DNA of 64,000 nucleotides, from the NCBI RefSeq assembly GCF_002160825.1, contig NZ_NFLI01000001.1, positions 186,001 through 250,000 on the forward strand. The letters are read 5' to 3'. How positions within the stretch are numbered: the stretch's first letter is position 1; every line of letters begins with the position of its first letter. Below are positions 51,160 through 60,076 of the stretch, one piece after another. A model generated the notes under the pieces. The model was not told where the DNA came from. It worked only from the letters and a program-made list of their open reading frames with translations, and made no database searches. The position numbers and the translations under genes were made by a program. The DNA comes from Lachnoclostridium sp. An131 (lineage in GTDB: Bacteria > Bacillota > Clostridia > Lachnospirales > Lachnospiraceae).

Positions 51160-52331
51160 ATGTTAGGAAATTTTTCGTTTTGCAACCCTACGAAGCTGTA
51201 TTTTGGAGATGAATCCCTGAATTACCTGAGCAGTGAGTTGACCAAGTACGGGAAGAATGTAGTGCTGATCTACGGTGGCGGTTCCATTAAGAAAAATGGA
51301 ATATACGACGAGGTCGTCCGGATTCTGAACAGCAGCGGCAAGAATGTGGCTGAAATCCCGGGAGTGATGCCGAACCCGACGGTAGATAAGCTGTATGAGG
51401 GCATAGAGATCGCCCGGAAGCATCAGGCGGATCTGCTGCTGGCAGTGGGCGGCGGCTCTGTCTGCGATTATGCGAAGGCGGTTTCGGTGTCTGTCAACTG
51501 TGAGGAGGATCCGTGGGAAAAATACTATATACGTTTTGAAGAGCCCTCCTGCGAGACGCTGCCGGTCGGCTGCATCCTGACTATGGTGGGAACAGGTTCA
51601 GAAATGAACGCCGGAGCGGTCATCACCAATCCTCATACACACCAGAAGATCGGCCATGTATTTGCGGATGAAAGGATTATGCCGAAATTCGCTGTTCTGA
51701 ACCCCAGATATACCCTACCCTGCCGCATTATCAGATGGTATCCGGCATCTATGATATTTTCAACCACATCTGCGAGCAGTATTTCTCCGGAGAGGATGAC
51801 AATACCAGCGATTATATCAGCGAGGGACTGATGCGCTCGGTTATCCATGCAAGCCGGATGGCGAATAAGGACCCGCAGAATTATGAAGCAAGGAGCAATC
51901 TGATGTGGGCGGCGACCTGGGCGCTTAACACGCTGGTTTCCCGCGGAAAGTCCACTGACTGGATGGTACACATGATCGGACAGTCTGTGGGTGCCTATAC
52001 GAATGCGGCCCATGGCATGACGCTGGCAGCGGTTTCCCTGCCGTATTACCGTCATATTCTGCCCTGCGGCGTGCAGAAGTTCAAGCGCTTTGCTGTGAAT
52101 GTGTGGGATGTGGATCCGGAAGGAAAGACGGACGAGCAGACTGCTCAGGAGGGGCTTACAGCCATGGAAGGCTGGATGAAGGAGCTGGGGCTGGTGATGA
52201 ATCTCTCTGACCTGGGCGCTTCGGAGGATATGCTGGAGGGAATCGCTGACGGCACGATTATCCTTTTCGGAGGATACAAGGTTCTGGACCATGATGAAAT
52301 CATTGAAATTTTAAAGGAGAGTCTGAAATGA
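51160..52331 (+). pseudogene. Iron-dependent alcohol dehydrogenase (YqhD/BdhA-like) split by a frameshift
   Basis: Two overlapping frames together make one family-length protein of about 390 residues. The first (from ATG 51160) has CNPTKLYFGDES, LIYGGGSIKKNG and LLAVGGGSVCDYAKA, the NAD(P)-binding half, then departs from the family after FAVLNPRYTL. The second frame carries LPHYQMVSGIYDIFNHICEQYF, with metal-binding Asp and His, and AAHGMTLAAVSLP with a further His. The switch is near 51714-51722, where a single missing base explains the break. It may be real inactivation or a sequence error. Confidence 0.85.
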
Positions 52332-52798
52332 AAAAAACATTAGTTGCTTATTTTTCCGCAAGCGGTGTGACAGCCCGGGCAGCAAAGGAAGTGGCGGCTG
52401 CTGTGGGAGCGGACCTGTACGAAATCCGTCCGGAGCAGCCTTATACTGCTGCTGATCTGGACTGGATGGATAAACGGAGCCGGAGCACGATAGAGATGAA
52501 CGACCCTGGCTGCCGTCCGGCCATTGCTGAGCCGGTGGAACAGATGGAACAGTACGATACCGTGTTCGTAGGCTTCCCTGTGTGGTGGTATGTAGAGCCC
52601 CGCATTGTGGATACTTTTCTGGAAAGCTATGACTTTTCAGGCAAGACGCTGATTCCCTTCGCTACCTCCGGCGGCAGCGGGATTGGCAAGGCGGAAAAAA
52701 GCCTGCAGGAGCATTGTCCCGATGCTGTATGGAAGAAGGGGCAGCTGCTGAATGGCTCCGGAGCGGCAGAGTGGGCTGCGCGTGCAGTGAAGAGCTGA
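52328..52798 (+). CDS. Flavodoxin (long-type flavodoxin-fold protein)
   Basis: The 156-residue protein reads [19 protein letters not shown] at the FMN-phosphate loop, then [29 protein letters not shown] and [14 protein letters not shown]. This is the flavodoxin_4 pattern often seen next to alcohol or aldo-keto reductases. It overlaps the dehydrogenase stop by four bases, so it belongs to the same TetR-controlled operon, pointing to a redox or aldehyde-stress role. Confidence 0.9.
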   Translation: MKKTLVAYFSASGVTARAAKEVAAAVGADLYEIRPEQPYTAADLDWMDKRSRSTIEMNDPGCRPAIAEPVEQMEQYDTVFVGFPVWWYVEPRIVDTFLESYDFSGKTLIPFATSGGSGIGKAEKSLQEHCPDAVWKKGQLLNGSGAAEWAARAVKS

Positions 52799-52853
52799 GC
52801 TCCGCCTGGAGATTTTGAAAAATTAAGCTGTCTGATAAAAAGGAGAAACTGTT

Positions 52854-53492
52854 ATGCCGAAGGGTTCAGAAGAATTGACGAATGCAAGAAAGGAAGAAAT
52901 CATCAATGCCTGCGCCTCTCTGTATGAGACTATGGGCTTTAAGGATGTTACGATCCGAGATATCGGAGCCAGAACCTCTTTTACCAGGACCTCGATTTAT
53001 AACTACTTTCAGACAAAGGAGGAAATCTTTCTGGCTTTGCTTGAGAGGGAGCATGAAGCCTGGATCGCGGATTTGAAGGAGCTTATGAGGCAGGATTCCA
53101 TGCTTTCCGCAGAGAAATTTTCGGACAGACTGGCCCGTACGCTGGAAAAGCGGGGCTGCATGCTGAAGCTGATGTCCATGAATCTTTACGATATGGAGGT
53201 CAGCAGCCGGCTGGAAAATCTGGTTTCCTTCAAAAAGACCTATGCAGATGCCCTGCAGACGGTCAGCTGCTGCCTGGAAAGGTTTTTCCCTGCCATGTCC
53301 GAGGAAGATATTCAGCATTTCCTTTATGCCTTTTTCCCGTTCCTCTTTGGAGTCTATCCTTATACCTCGCACACGGAAAAGCAGCTGGAGGCGATGAAGC
53401 TGGCACATGTGGATTACACAGAATATTCCATTTATGAGCTCACCAGGTCCTTTATTGCCAGAATGCTGAGTACGTCTGGCGGCGCGGAGTGA
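52854..53492 (+). CDS. TetR-family transcriptional regulator
   Basis: The 212-residue protein has the N-terminal helix-turn-helix DVTIRDIGARTSFTRTSIYNYFQTKEEIF (about 25-55) and an unassigned ligand-binding C-terminus. It is the last gene of the operon that begins with two TGACACAGTGTCA operators, a frequent autorepression layout. AAAGGAG precedes the ATG. Confidence 0.9.
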   Translation: MPKGSEELTNARKEEIINACASLYETMGFKDVTIRDIGARTSFTRTSIYNYFQTKEEIFLALLEREHEAWIADLKELMRQDSMLSAEKFSDRLARTLEKRGCMLKLMSMNLYDMEVSSRLENLVSFKKTYADALQTVSCCLERFFPAMSEEDIQHFLYAFFPFLFGVYPYTSHTEKQLEAMKLAHVDYTEYSIYELTRSFIARMLSTSGGAE

Positions 53493-53556
53493 TTTCTTGG
53501 GACGGGAGCTCTGTGCCTGCCCGTTATCAGAATAATGTATCAGCAGTGTATCAGTA

Positions 53557-53635
53557 CAGCTGAAAAAGAGACAGCTCTGTGAGCTTCCAGGTCCTGAAGG
53601 ACCAGAAGCTCACAGAGCTGTCTCTTTTTCAGCTG
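53557..53635. terminator. Very long bidirectional terminator hairpin
   Basis: The arms 53557-53587 and 53605-53635 are exact inverted repeats of 31 bp, and the 17-base middle folds further (GGTCC/GGACC). Each arm carries an A5 or T5 run, so the stem can end transcription of the TetR operon and of the convergent DtxR-type gene. Confidence 0.85.
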
Positions 53636-53687
53636 CAGGATCCGAGGCTGGCATTACCGGTCAGCTCCAGCCTTCCGCATCCGTGAT

Positions 53688-54095
53688 TCAGGCCTGTCCT
53701 GCTTCCTTCTGCCCCGTAAATTCAGAAATGCATCTTTTGATGGCGGCAAAGCTCTCGGCGCTGATATCATGCTCCATCCGGCAGGCATCCTCAGCAGCAA
53801 CCTCCGGATTTACGCCAAGGCTGATGAGCCAGCCGGAGATCAGGGAATGGCGTTCGTAGACTGTCTCAGCCAGGGCTCGGCCTTCCTCCGTCAGGTGAAT
53901 GTAGCCCTCGTCAGACACCGTGACATAATTTTTCTGCCGCAGATTCTTCATGGCCACACTCACGCTGGGCTTGGAGTAGTTCAGCTCGTTTGCCACATCC
54001 ACGGAGCGTACCTGGGGCATCTGCTTTCCGAGAAGCAGAATAGTTTCCAGATAATCCTCCACCGATTCCTCGGATTTGTGTTTCTGATAGTTCAT
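53688..54095 (-). CDS. Metal-dependent regulator of the DtxR/MntR family
   Basis: The 135-residue protein has a winged helix with SVEDYLETILLLGKQMPQV and SVDVANELNYSKPSVSVAMKNL, then the metal-binding dimerisation part EERALAETVYERH-like segment and AAEDACRMEHDIS, whose Glu, Cys/Met and His are typical ligands. It lacks the SH3 domain, as MntR does. ATG 54095 gives this family start; the longer open frame to 54209 has no homology. Confidence 0.88.
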   Translation of the reverse strand: MNYQKHKSEESVEDYLETILLLGKQMPQVRSVDVANELNYSKPSVSVAMKNLRQKNYVTVSDEGYIHLTEEGRALAETVYERHSLISGWLISLGVNPEVAAEDACRMEHDISAESFAAIKRCISEFTGQKEAGQA

Positions 54096-54254
54096 GAAAA
54101 GCTCTCCCTTGTTTTGTGTGTCCGGGCATTTCTCGCCCCTGTTCCGGAGACAGCGCAGACAAAAGGTCCGGCTGCTTTCTGATTCTCCGCTCCGCTTATA
54201 ATAACACAATCATATCATTTCACACAGGGAAAGGCAAGCCTATTCTTGCCGGCC

Positions 54255-54350
54255 CGCAGGCGTTTAGGCGGCCTGCTTTTCATTCAGCGCTCCGGTTCGC
54301 CGGTGTTTAGGCAGCCTGCTTTTCACTCGGTTCCCGTTTCGCCGGCGTCC
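54255..54350 (-). repeat. Imperfect tandem repeat at the 3' end of the first sigma-fusion gene
   Basis: A roughly 45-bp unit containing TTTAGGCRGCCTGCTTTTCA and ending near TTCGCCGG occurs twice (about 54264-54304 and 54306-54348). The second copy covers the gene's last codons and stop; the first lies beyond it. This looks like a duplication of the gene end. A GGCAAG/CTTGCC stem at about 54233-54250 may terminate transcription. Confidence 0.6.
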
Positions 54351-56353
54351 GGCGCGGGAGCCTCTGGTGACGGGAGAGCCTCTGCGCTTTCCTCCACAGT
54401 GAATGGGATGGAAAAGCTGTGGTTCCAGCGGGTGTAAATGGCGTCCGTGGAAGCGGAGGAGAGGCCATAGGGCTGCGACGCCAGGTACAGGACGAGCTCT
54501 GAAAGCTCCGGCTGCGTATCAGCGTCTGTCTGGTTCCGGACCCGGATCAGGAGAGGAAGCAGATTGCCGCTGGCGTACCGCAGCGTATCCATGTCTGCTG
54601 TGGACAGCATCAGGCTGTCTGAATATGACACAACATCCGGGCAGGAAAGAGAAAAAGGCGCAAAGACAAATTCTTCGTCCGGATGAAGAGGCGTGAGGCT
54701 TACCGGCAGCAGCCAGTAGAAATCATCCTCTGAGAAATCCAGAAGGGGAGCTCCATCGGAAGCGATGATCTCGTCCGGCTGCAGATCATAGCGCTCCAGG
54801 GGGCCGATGCTCAAAGTGCCCGCTGAGGTATGGTACGCCGTATCGGGAGCGTAACCTTCTTCCAGACACAGAGGAATCCGAATATCCTCCTGTATAAGGT
54901 ATTTTTTCAGCAGATACGGTACCTCAAGCGTATAGCTTCCCGGTTCGGCGGGGCCAAAGCTCCAGGTAAAATACGTGTCCGAAGAGAAGGGATTGTAACC
55001 GGGGCAGCTTCCCTCCAGCACCGTGCCGTCCTCTGCCGTGGCTGTGATGACGCCCGTTTCCTCAGGATTCTGCATCAGGCAGTAAAGCAGCGCCGGAACG
55101 ATCTGACCGTCTTCCGGATCGAGAGGATAGATGTCCACCAGCAGTTCCCCGTTTTCCAGGCGGGGCATCAGGAGCAGACCGCCATCCTCTGTCATGGAAT
55201 AGCTGTATTGTTCCAGACTGTCCTCTGACAGAGGCTTTAAGGACAGGGTGTAGGAAAGCTCATAGCTGTGCCAGGGCAGATGGCGCTCATAGGAGAAACC
55301 GTCCTCCGTGACCTGGGTTTCCCCGGATACATATTCTGTGACGGAGAAAACGGCATCCAGGGTCGTCTCCTCTTCCTTTAGCAGATCCTCCAGTTCCGGG
55401 AAATATACCTCAAACTGGTGAAGAAAGCTTCCGTCCTCCAGCATAGAGGAGCTTCCCATTGTACCCTGGGAAGTGCCGCTGGCGAAATCCATTCCTGAAG
55501 GGCGCTGGTATTCCGGCTCCAGTCCGCCGCAGGACACGGAAAGCTGCACAGATTCTGCGGCAATTTCAAGATTGTCTGCGGACAAATGGACGTCTATATA
55601 CAGCACGCCGTTCATGTAGCGGGCTTCCAGAATCTCCAGGCTGGAGCCGTCCGCAGGCATGGACTTAAGCTCTGCTGTGTCAAGCTGATAGAAGGGTACT
55701 TCCTCGTCTGTATTGACGCCATAGCCCGGCACAATGCCGAAGTAGCGCAGTACCACGTAAGCACATGCGGCCAGAGCGGCGATGAGAGCCAGGATAAGGC
55801 CGATAGTGAGGGCCTTCTGCAGCTTTGTGAGAGAACGCTGATGGCGCTTCTTCACTGTCTCATAGGACAGATTCAGAGAATCCGCGATTTCCTTTATGGT
55901 CATTCCGTCATAGTATTTCATGCGGATGATATCAAATTCCTCCGGCTTTAAGGATTTAAGGGCCGTTTCCAGATCCAGACGGTCCGCGATCGCTTCCTCT
56001 ATATCGGAAGGGTCAGCTATGTCCGCCGGATCCGCCATATCTGCCGGGGCAGCTGTACCTGCCTGCACTTCCCTTTCCCCTGATATGACCGAAAAGCCGG
56101 AGGCCTTCCGGTTCTTCCGGTACATACTCACAGCCTTTCTGCGCGCGATGGTACAGAGAAAGGCGGCGTAGGAGCCTTTCTCAGGGTCATAGCGGTCGCT
56201 GTGAAGGTAAAATTCCAGAAAGGTGTCGTTGACACACTCTTTGATATCCTCCGGATTTTCAAGATACGCAGCCGCGGTCTTCCAGACGAGGGCGGCGTAC
56301 TGCTCCATAAGCTCTTCCGCAGAGGGAAGGGCGTCGGTATCTGGCCTGTTCAT
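54323..56353 (-). CDS. Membrane-tethered ECF sigma factor fused to an extracytoplasmic domain (copy 1)
   Basis: The 676-residue protein begins with a full ECF sigma factor: region 2 (about 14-82, with EDIKECVNDTFLEFYLH and RYDPEKGSYAAFL) and region 4 (about 125-178, with SLKPEEFDIIRMKYYDGMTI and YETVKKRHQRSL). Only a few residues later comes one membrane helix (about 181-203). The remaining 470 residues, predicted outside, are beta-rich and contain no family I can name. The linker between regions 2 and 4 has ADMADPADIADP repeats. RBS AAAGGAG precedes ATG 56353. No separate anti-sigma gene is present; the outer domain may do that job. Confidence 0.85.
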   Translation of the reverse strand: MNRPDTDALPSAEELMEQYAALVWKTAAAYLENPEDIKECVNDTFLEFYLHSDRYDPEKGSYAAFLCTIARRKAVSMYRKNRKASGFSVISGEREVQAGTAAPADMADPADIADPSDIEEAIADRLDLETALKSLKPEEFDIIRMKYYDGMTIKEIADSLNLSYETVKKRHQRSLTKLQKALTIGLILALIAALAACAYVVLRYFGIVPGYGVNTDEEVPFYQLDTAELKSMPADGSSLEILEARYMNGVLYIDVHLSADNLEIAAESVQLSVSCGGLEPEYQRPSGMDFASGTSQGTMGSSSMLEDGSFLHQFEVYFPELEDLLKEEETTLDAVFSVTEYVSGETQVTEDGFSYERHLPWHSYELSYTLSLKPLSEDSLEQYSYSMTEDGGLLLMPRLENGELLVDIYPLDPEDGQIVPALLYCLMQNPEETGVITATAEDGTVLEGSCPGYNPFSSDTYFTWSFGPAEPGSYTLEVPYLLKKYLIQEDIRIPLCLEEGYAPDTAYHTSAGTLSIGPLERYDLQPDEIIASDGAPLLDFSEDDFYWLLPVSLTPLHPDEEFVFAPFSLSCPDVVSYSDSLMLSTADMDTLRYASGNLLPLLIRVRNQTDADTQPELSELVLYLASQPYGLSSASTDAIYTRWNHSFSIPFTVEESAEALPSPEAPAPDAGETGTE

Positions 56354-56359
56354 CGGTAT

Positions 56360-56412
56360 CTCCTTTAAATCAATCTATAATTCAATCTACAATTCAATTT
56401 GCAATTGAATCT
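56360..56412 (-). repeat. 12-bp tandem repeats in front of the first sigma-fusion gene
   Basis: Three to four copies of an AATTGWAGATTG-type 12-mer (plus strand CAATCTAYAATT) lie between the two sigma-fusion genes, directly before the ribosome binding site. The tract may affect translation start or vary in length. The conserved 15-bp box of this locus is absent here. Confidence 0.65.
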
Positions 56413-56444
56413 GCAGTCTTCTGAAGCAGCAGGGTGAAGCATCG

Positions 56445-58238
56445 CTATTCCTGCGGGGTATCTGACTCCCTCAGCGCGGTCACCGGGATCGAAAATGCGT
56501 GCTCCCACCGGTACATGACATTTGTACCGGTACCGTCGCTGTAAAGGCAGAGATCTTCGGCATTTATATTTTCCGGCCAGGCAATCGAGAGGCCCCAGGA
56601 AGCGTTCTGCCCGGAGGAAGCTTCTACGGAAATATTGCCGATGCCGGAAGGCACCGGACAGGACTGGGGGTCATCCTTCATCCCGAGAGCCACAGAGAAG
56701 ATGATTACCGTCAGATCCTCCCGATCCGGTGTGTACCGGATATGGAGCTCCTGTCTCTGCATACCCTCCGCAGGGGTGGAAAGCTGTTCTTCGGGAACAG
56801 GCGGAGTATCCCAGCCAAGTATCGAGAAGCTTCCTCCAGGGAGCGGCCATGAATTTTCCGGCACTTCTTCCTCCAGGGCCGGGAGCGGAATTGCGATGGG
56901 TTCCGCTGCAGCCGCCGTAAGGCTGGCATAAGGGAAGCGGATGAGATAGCGTCCCTTCTCTGCCGGTCCAAAATCCAGGGTAGAAATCTCACTCTGGGGA
57001 AACTCTCCACGGACCGGGGAGCCGGTGAGGACGGTTCCGTCCTCTGCCGTGGCGGTGACATCTGAGGCGGAAAACACAATTCGGTATCCGTCCACATTCA
57101 GAGGGTACAGATCTGTCATCAGATGTCCGTCCCGGATATAAGCGTCTGCCATAAAGCCGCCCAGATCAGAGAGTTCATAGCCGTAGCTTTCAAGAGGCAG
57201 CTCCCGGGCAGGCGCAAGACGGAAGGACAGGGAAAGCTCCCGGATACGGAAGAGAAGGGTCCCATCCAGGCCTTCCTCCGGTACAGTGTAATGGAACTGA
57301 TAACGATGTATATTTTCCGGGTTTTCGTTGGAGTCAGAGATCAGATTCCGCTCGTAAGAGAGGCTTTCCCCGCTGCGCTCCTGCTCCAGAGAGGACCCGC
57401 TGAGCGTCAAATCCTGATACCAGTTAGGAATCATCTGGTTCTCAAACTCAAAAGCCTCCTTTTTGCGGAACTGCAGGGTCAGGCTCAGATCTCCATTGTT
57501 CCAGAATGCCTTCTCAAGCTCCACGCCAAACTCGTCATTTTCAGCGGAAACGGGTTCTTCCAGCACGTAGAAGGGTATTTCCTCGTCCGTGTTGACGCCG
57601 TAGCCCGGTACGACGCCAAAGTAGCGCAGCACCATGTAAGCACATGCGGCCAGAGCGGCGATAAGAGCCAGGATCAGGCCGATAGTGAGAGCCTTCTGCA
57701 GCTTCGTGAGGGAACGCTGGTGGCGCTTCTTCACTGTCTCATAGGGCAGATTCAGAGAATCCGCGATTTCCTTTATAGTCATGCCGCCATAGTATTTCAT
57801 GCGGATGATATCAAATTCCTCCGGCCTTAAGGACTGAAAGGCCGCTTCCAGATCCAGGCGGTCTGTAACCGCTTCCTCCATGCCGGAAGGGTCAGCCATG
57901 TCTGCCGGATTCGCCATATCCGCCTGCCCGGAGGCCTTCCGGTTTTTCCGGTACATGCTCACGGCTTTTCTGTGCGCAATGGTACGGAGAAAGGCGGCAT
58001 AAGAGCCCTTCTCAGGGTCATAGCGGCCGTTGTGAAGATAAAATTCCAGAAAGACGTCGTTGACGCATTCTTTGATATCCTCAGGATTCTCCAGACAGGC
58101 GGCCGCGGTCTTCCAGACGAGGGCGGCATACTGCTCCATGAGCTCTTCCGGTGAGGGAAGAGCCGGGGAGTCCTTCAAGGGAGCCTTTGAAGAGGCCCGC
58201 CCGGAGAAGACGGCGGCTGATTTTCCGGTGTTTTTCAT
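56445..58238 (-). CDS. Membrane-tethered ECF sigma factor fused to an extracytoplasmic domain (copy 2)
   Basis: The 597-residue protein has the same plan as copy 1: an extra 24-residue start, region 2 (about 32-100), region 4 (about 128-181), a membrane helix (about 184-205) and a predicted outer domain of nearly 400 residues. The sigma-TM parts of the two genes are almost identical, while the outer domains share only scattered segments (FGPAEKGRY/FGPAEPGSY, TATAEDGTVL). ATG 58238 is used; a TTG at 58253 is also in frame. The ribosome binding site is weak. A shared-box promoter lies upstream. Confidence 0.85.
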   Translation of the reverse strand: MKNTGKSAAVFSGRASSKAPLKDSPALPSPEELMEQYAALVWKTAAACLENPEDIKECVNDVFLEFYLHNGRYDPEKGSYAAFLRTIAHRKAVSMYRKNRKASGQADMANPADMADPSGMEEAVTDRLDLEAAFQSLRPEEFDIIRMKYYGGMTIKEIADSLNLPYETVKKRHQRSLTKLQKALTIGLILALIAALAACAYMVLRYFGVVPGYGVNTDEEIPFYVLEEPVSAENDEFGVELEKAFWNNGDLSLTLQFRKKEAFEFENQMIPNWYQDLTLSGSSLEQERSGESLSYERNLISDSNENPENIHRYQFHYTVPEEGLDGTLLFRIRELSLSFRLAPARELPLESYGYELSDLGGFMADAYIRDGHLMTDLYPLNVDGYRIVFSASDVTATAEDGTVLTGSPVRGEFPQSEISTLDFGPAEKGRYLIRFPYASLTAAAAEPIAIPLPALEEEVPENSWPLPGGSFSILGWDTPPVPEEQLSTPAEGMQRQELHIRYTPDREDLTVIIFSVALGMKDDPQSCPVPSGIGNISVEASSGQNASWGLSIAWPENINAEDLCLYSDGTGTNVMYRWEHAFSIPVTALRESDTPQE

Positions 58239-58255
58239 GACAGTTTTTCTCAAAT

Positions 58256-58326
58256 TGTTAAAGTTTACATGCTACTACCAGAATAACATGAAAGCAGAGG
58301 GGAAGACAATCATGTAAAGTTTAACA
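58256..58326 (-). promoter_or_regulatory. Shared-box promoter of sigma-fusion copy 2, with a second box near the start
   Basis: On the minus strand TGTTAAACTTTACAT (plus 58312-58326) is followed after 2 bp by TTGTCT (plus 58304-58309), then about 18 bp and TATTCT (plus 58280-58285). An inverted box copy (plus 58256-58270) lies between the -10 and the ATG and could be a repressor or feedback site. Confidence 0.7.
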
Positions 58327-58357
58327 ATTCTGTATCGTATTTGAATGATTCTGAAAT

Positions 58358-58403
58358 TGTTAAAGTTCAGAAAGTTGCGGCAGGTTCCGGAAGGGGGTAC
58401 AGT
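58358..58403 (+). promoter_or_regulatory. Shared-box promoter of the four-helix membrane protein
   Basis: TGTTAAAGTTCAGAA (58358-58372), a 2-bp gap, TTGCGG (58375-58380), 17 bp and TACAGT (58398-58403). Spacing is identical to the promoter at 59191-59236. The predicted leader is about 115 nt. Confidence 0.7.
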
Positions 58404-58523
58404 GGAAAAAGCGGCGAATCAGACGGGCTGCCGTTCCCCGCTGCCGGCTGGCAGGGGAGGTCTGACAAAGCGTCCAGGAAGACGCCGCAGAAGCTACTTT
58501 TATTTACCAGGAGGAAAAGTGTT

Positions 58524-59063
58524 ATGGTAGTGTTTTTGCTGATACTCGCGCTTGCGTATTTTGGCGGGAGTTATTTCGCCTACAATGCGCTCCGCAGAAA
58601 GTATGCGGGGATCATCGGGATTCCGGGCTCTTATTTTATTCTGCTGACAGCATTCCTTGTGATCGGCCTTATCAGAGGGATCTTTACGGGCGGCTTTGGA
58701 GAATCGGCGCTGGAGCTGGTACTGACGATTCTGGTCATGCTGGCGGGGATCGCCTATACGGTGCTGATGATTCTGCGCTGTGATACGCTGGCCGATAGGA
58801 TTCTGCTTCCCTTTGCGGCCATTCTGATTGGTTCAGGCTTCTGCATCCGGTTTGTGGCGGCGATTGCCTTCCATGTGCCGATGGAGAGCGGAAAGGTGGA
58901 AAGTGCGTCCTTCCCGGCGTCTATGCGTGACAGCGGCGGAGACATCTGGGAGCTTGGAAATCATAATGATGTGTCGGCTGAATACCGGTGTGCGAAGACG
59001 GGAGAACGCAGGGAGTTTGGCATAGGAGATTTTTCAGGCGGCAGGCCCTTTGGCTTCAGCTGA
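58524..59063 (+). CDS. Four-helix membrane protein of unknown function
   Basis: The 179-residue protein is read from ATG 58524, directly after CAGGAGGAAAAGTGTT. It has four hydrophobic helices (about 2-20, 35-54, 64-84 and 92-114), followed by a 65-residue polar tail that ends in GERREFGIGDFSGGRPFGFS. A longer frame from 58341 overlaps the promoter and is unlikely. It is divergent from the sigma fusions and shares their promoter box, so it is probably part of the same response. I recognise no family. Confidence 0.65.
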   Translation: MVVFLLILALAYFGGSYFAYNALRRKYAGIIGIPGSYFILLTAFLVIGLIRGIFTGGFGESALELVLTILVMLAGIAYTVLMILRCDTLADRILLPFAAILIGSGFCIRFVAAIAFHVPMESGKVESASFPASMRDSGGDIWELGNHNDVSAEYRCAKTGERREFGIGDFSGGRPFGFS

Positions 59064-59135
59064 TAAGCCGGCAGGAGCCGCCATGCCCGCATGGGCGGAT
59101 ATACCGGACAGCGAACGGCTTTGCCGTGAACGTCG

Positions 59136-59178
59136 CCCCGGTTCCCGGAAGAAGCGCTTCCGGGAACCGGGGATTTTT
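59136..59178 (+). terminator. Terminator of the four-helix protein gene
   Basis: CCCCGGTTCCCGGAAG (59136-59151) and CTTCCGGGAACCGGGG (59157-59172) form a perfect 16-bp stem followed by ATTTTTC. Confidence 0.9.
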
Positions 59179-59190
59179 CGTCGGGAAAAC

Positions 59191-59236
59191 TGTTAAACTT
59201 TACATAGTTGAAGCGCCTGGGAAAAGAAAGTACAGT
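59191..59236 (+). promoter_or_regulatory. Shared-box promoter of the Sel1-like operon
   Basis: TGTTAAACTTTACAT (59191-59205), 2 bp, TTGAAG (59208-59213), 17 bp, TACAGT (59231-59236). The three-gene operon 59264-62323 follows. Box-to-hexamer spacing is the same in the other promoters of this locus. Confidence 0.75.
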
Positions 59237-59263
59237 GGTGGAAACGGAATGAGGAGGTGCGGC

Positions 59264-60052
59264 ATGGGGCTGTTGAAAAGGCTGTTCCAGGGCGGTGCCG
59301 CTGAGGAGAAAGGCTCTTCAGGGAGCTCTTCCGGGATAAGCGGGCCTTCCGGACAGGGAGAAAATCCGGTCAGCCGGATGAACGGGGATGAGAAGCTGGA
59401 TTACTGGGGACAGGCCTGCAGGCTTTCTGACCCGGAAGAGCGGCTGCGGCGGCTGGAGCCGCTGGCAGAAAGTGGGTTTGACGCGGCCTGGATTTCCATG
59501 ATCGACGCGTATCTGGAGCTGGCGCGGCAGCAGGGGACGGATCCGCCCTTTGAAAGGGTGGAGTATTGCGCCAGAAAGGCGGCGGACGCCGGGATCCCAG
59601 ACGGACATTCACATCTGGGAATGCTTTGCGGAAGCCCGCTGTACGGCGAGTACGATCCTGCGGGAGCTGCCCGGGAATTTCTTCTCGCCATAGAGGGTGG
59701 GAGCGAGCTGGCTGTCCGCCTGCTTTTGGACTGCTGGAACCGGGAATTCCACGAGGAAAGCTTCAGCAAAGAAGAAAACGCCAGGATCACGGCTCTGTTC
59801 CATAATGATATTAAGGAAGCGTTGAAGCCGGAGATCGAGCGCCTGGCAGGAGAAGACGGACGGGAGACCTGTACGGCCTTCGGCTTTCTGTACTTTTACG
59901 GTATTTATTTTGAACCGTCCTTAAGCAGGGCGAAGGAATATTTCACGCGATTAAGTGAGATGGGAATCTCTCTGGGACGCAGAATGCTGGAAAATCCAGT
60001 CTTCGACGATGACGACGATGACGATGAGGACGACGAGGAAGAGGATGGGTGA
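59264..60052 (+). CDS. Sel1-like repeat protein with acidic tail
   Basis: The 262-residue protein starts at ATG 59264 after GAGGAGGTGCGGC. After a Gly/Ser-rich N-terminus it has helical repeat units of the Sel1/TPR type: AAWISMIDAYLELA, RKAADAGIPDGHSHLGMLCG and FLYFYGIYFEPSLSRAKEYF. It ends in a run of Asp and Glu. Such proteins usually scaffold other proteins. No signal peptide is seen, so it is likely cytosolic. It is the first gene of the box-controlled operon. Confidence 0.65.
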   Translation: MGLLKRLFQGGAAEEKGSSGSSSGISGPSGQGENPVSRMNGDEKLDYWGQACRLSDPEERLRRLEPLAESGFDAAWISMIDAYLELARQQGTDPPFERVEYCARKAADAGIPDGHSHLGMLCGSPLYGEYDPAGAAREFLLAIEGGSELAVRLLLDCWNREFHEESFSKEENARITALFHNDIKEALKPEIERLAGEDGRETCTAFGFLYFYGIYFEPSLSRAKEYFTRLSEMGISLGRRMLENPVFDDDDDDDEDDEEEDG

Positions 60053-60076
60053 AAATTTTTAAGGAGGACAGATACG

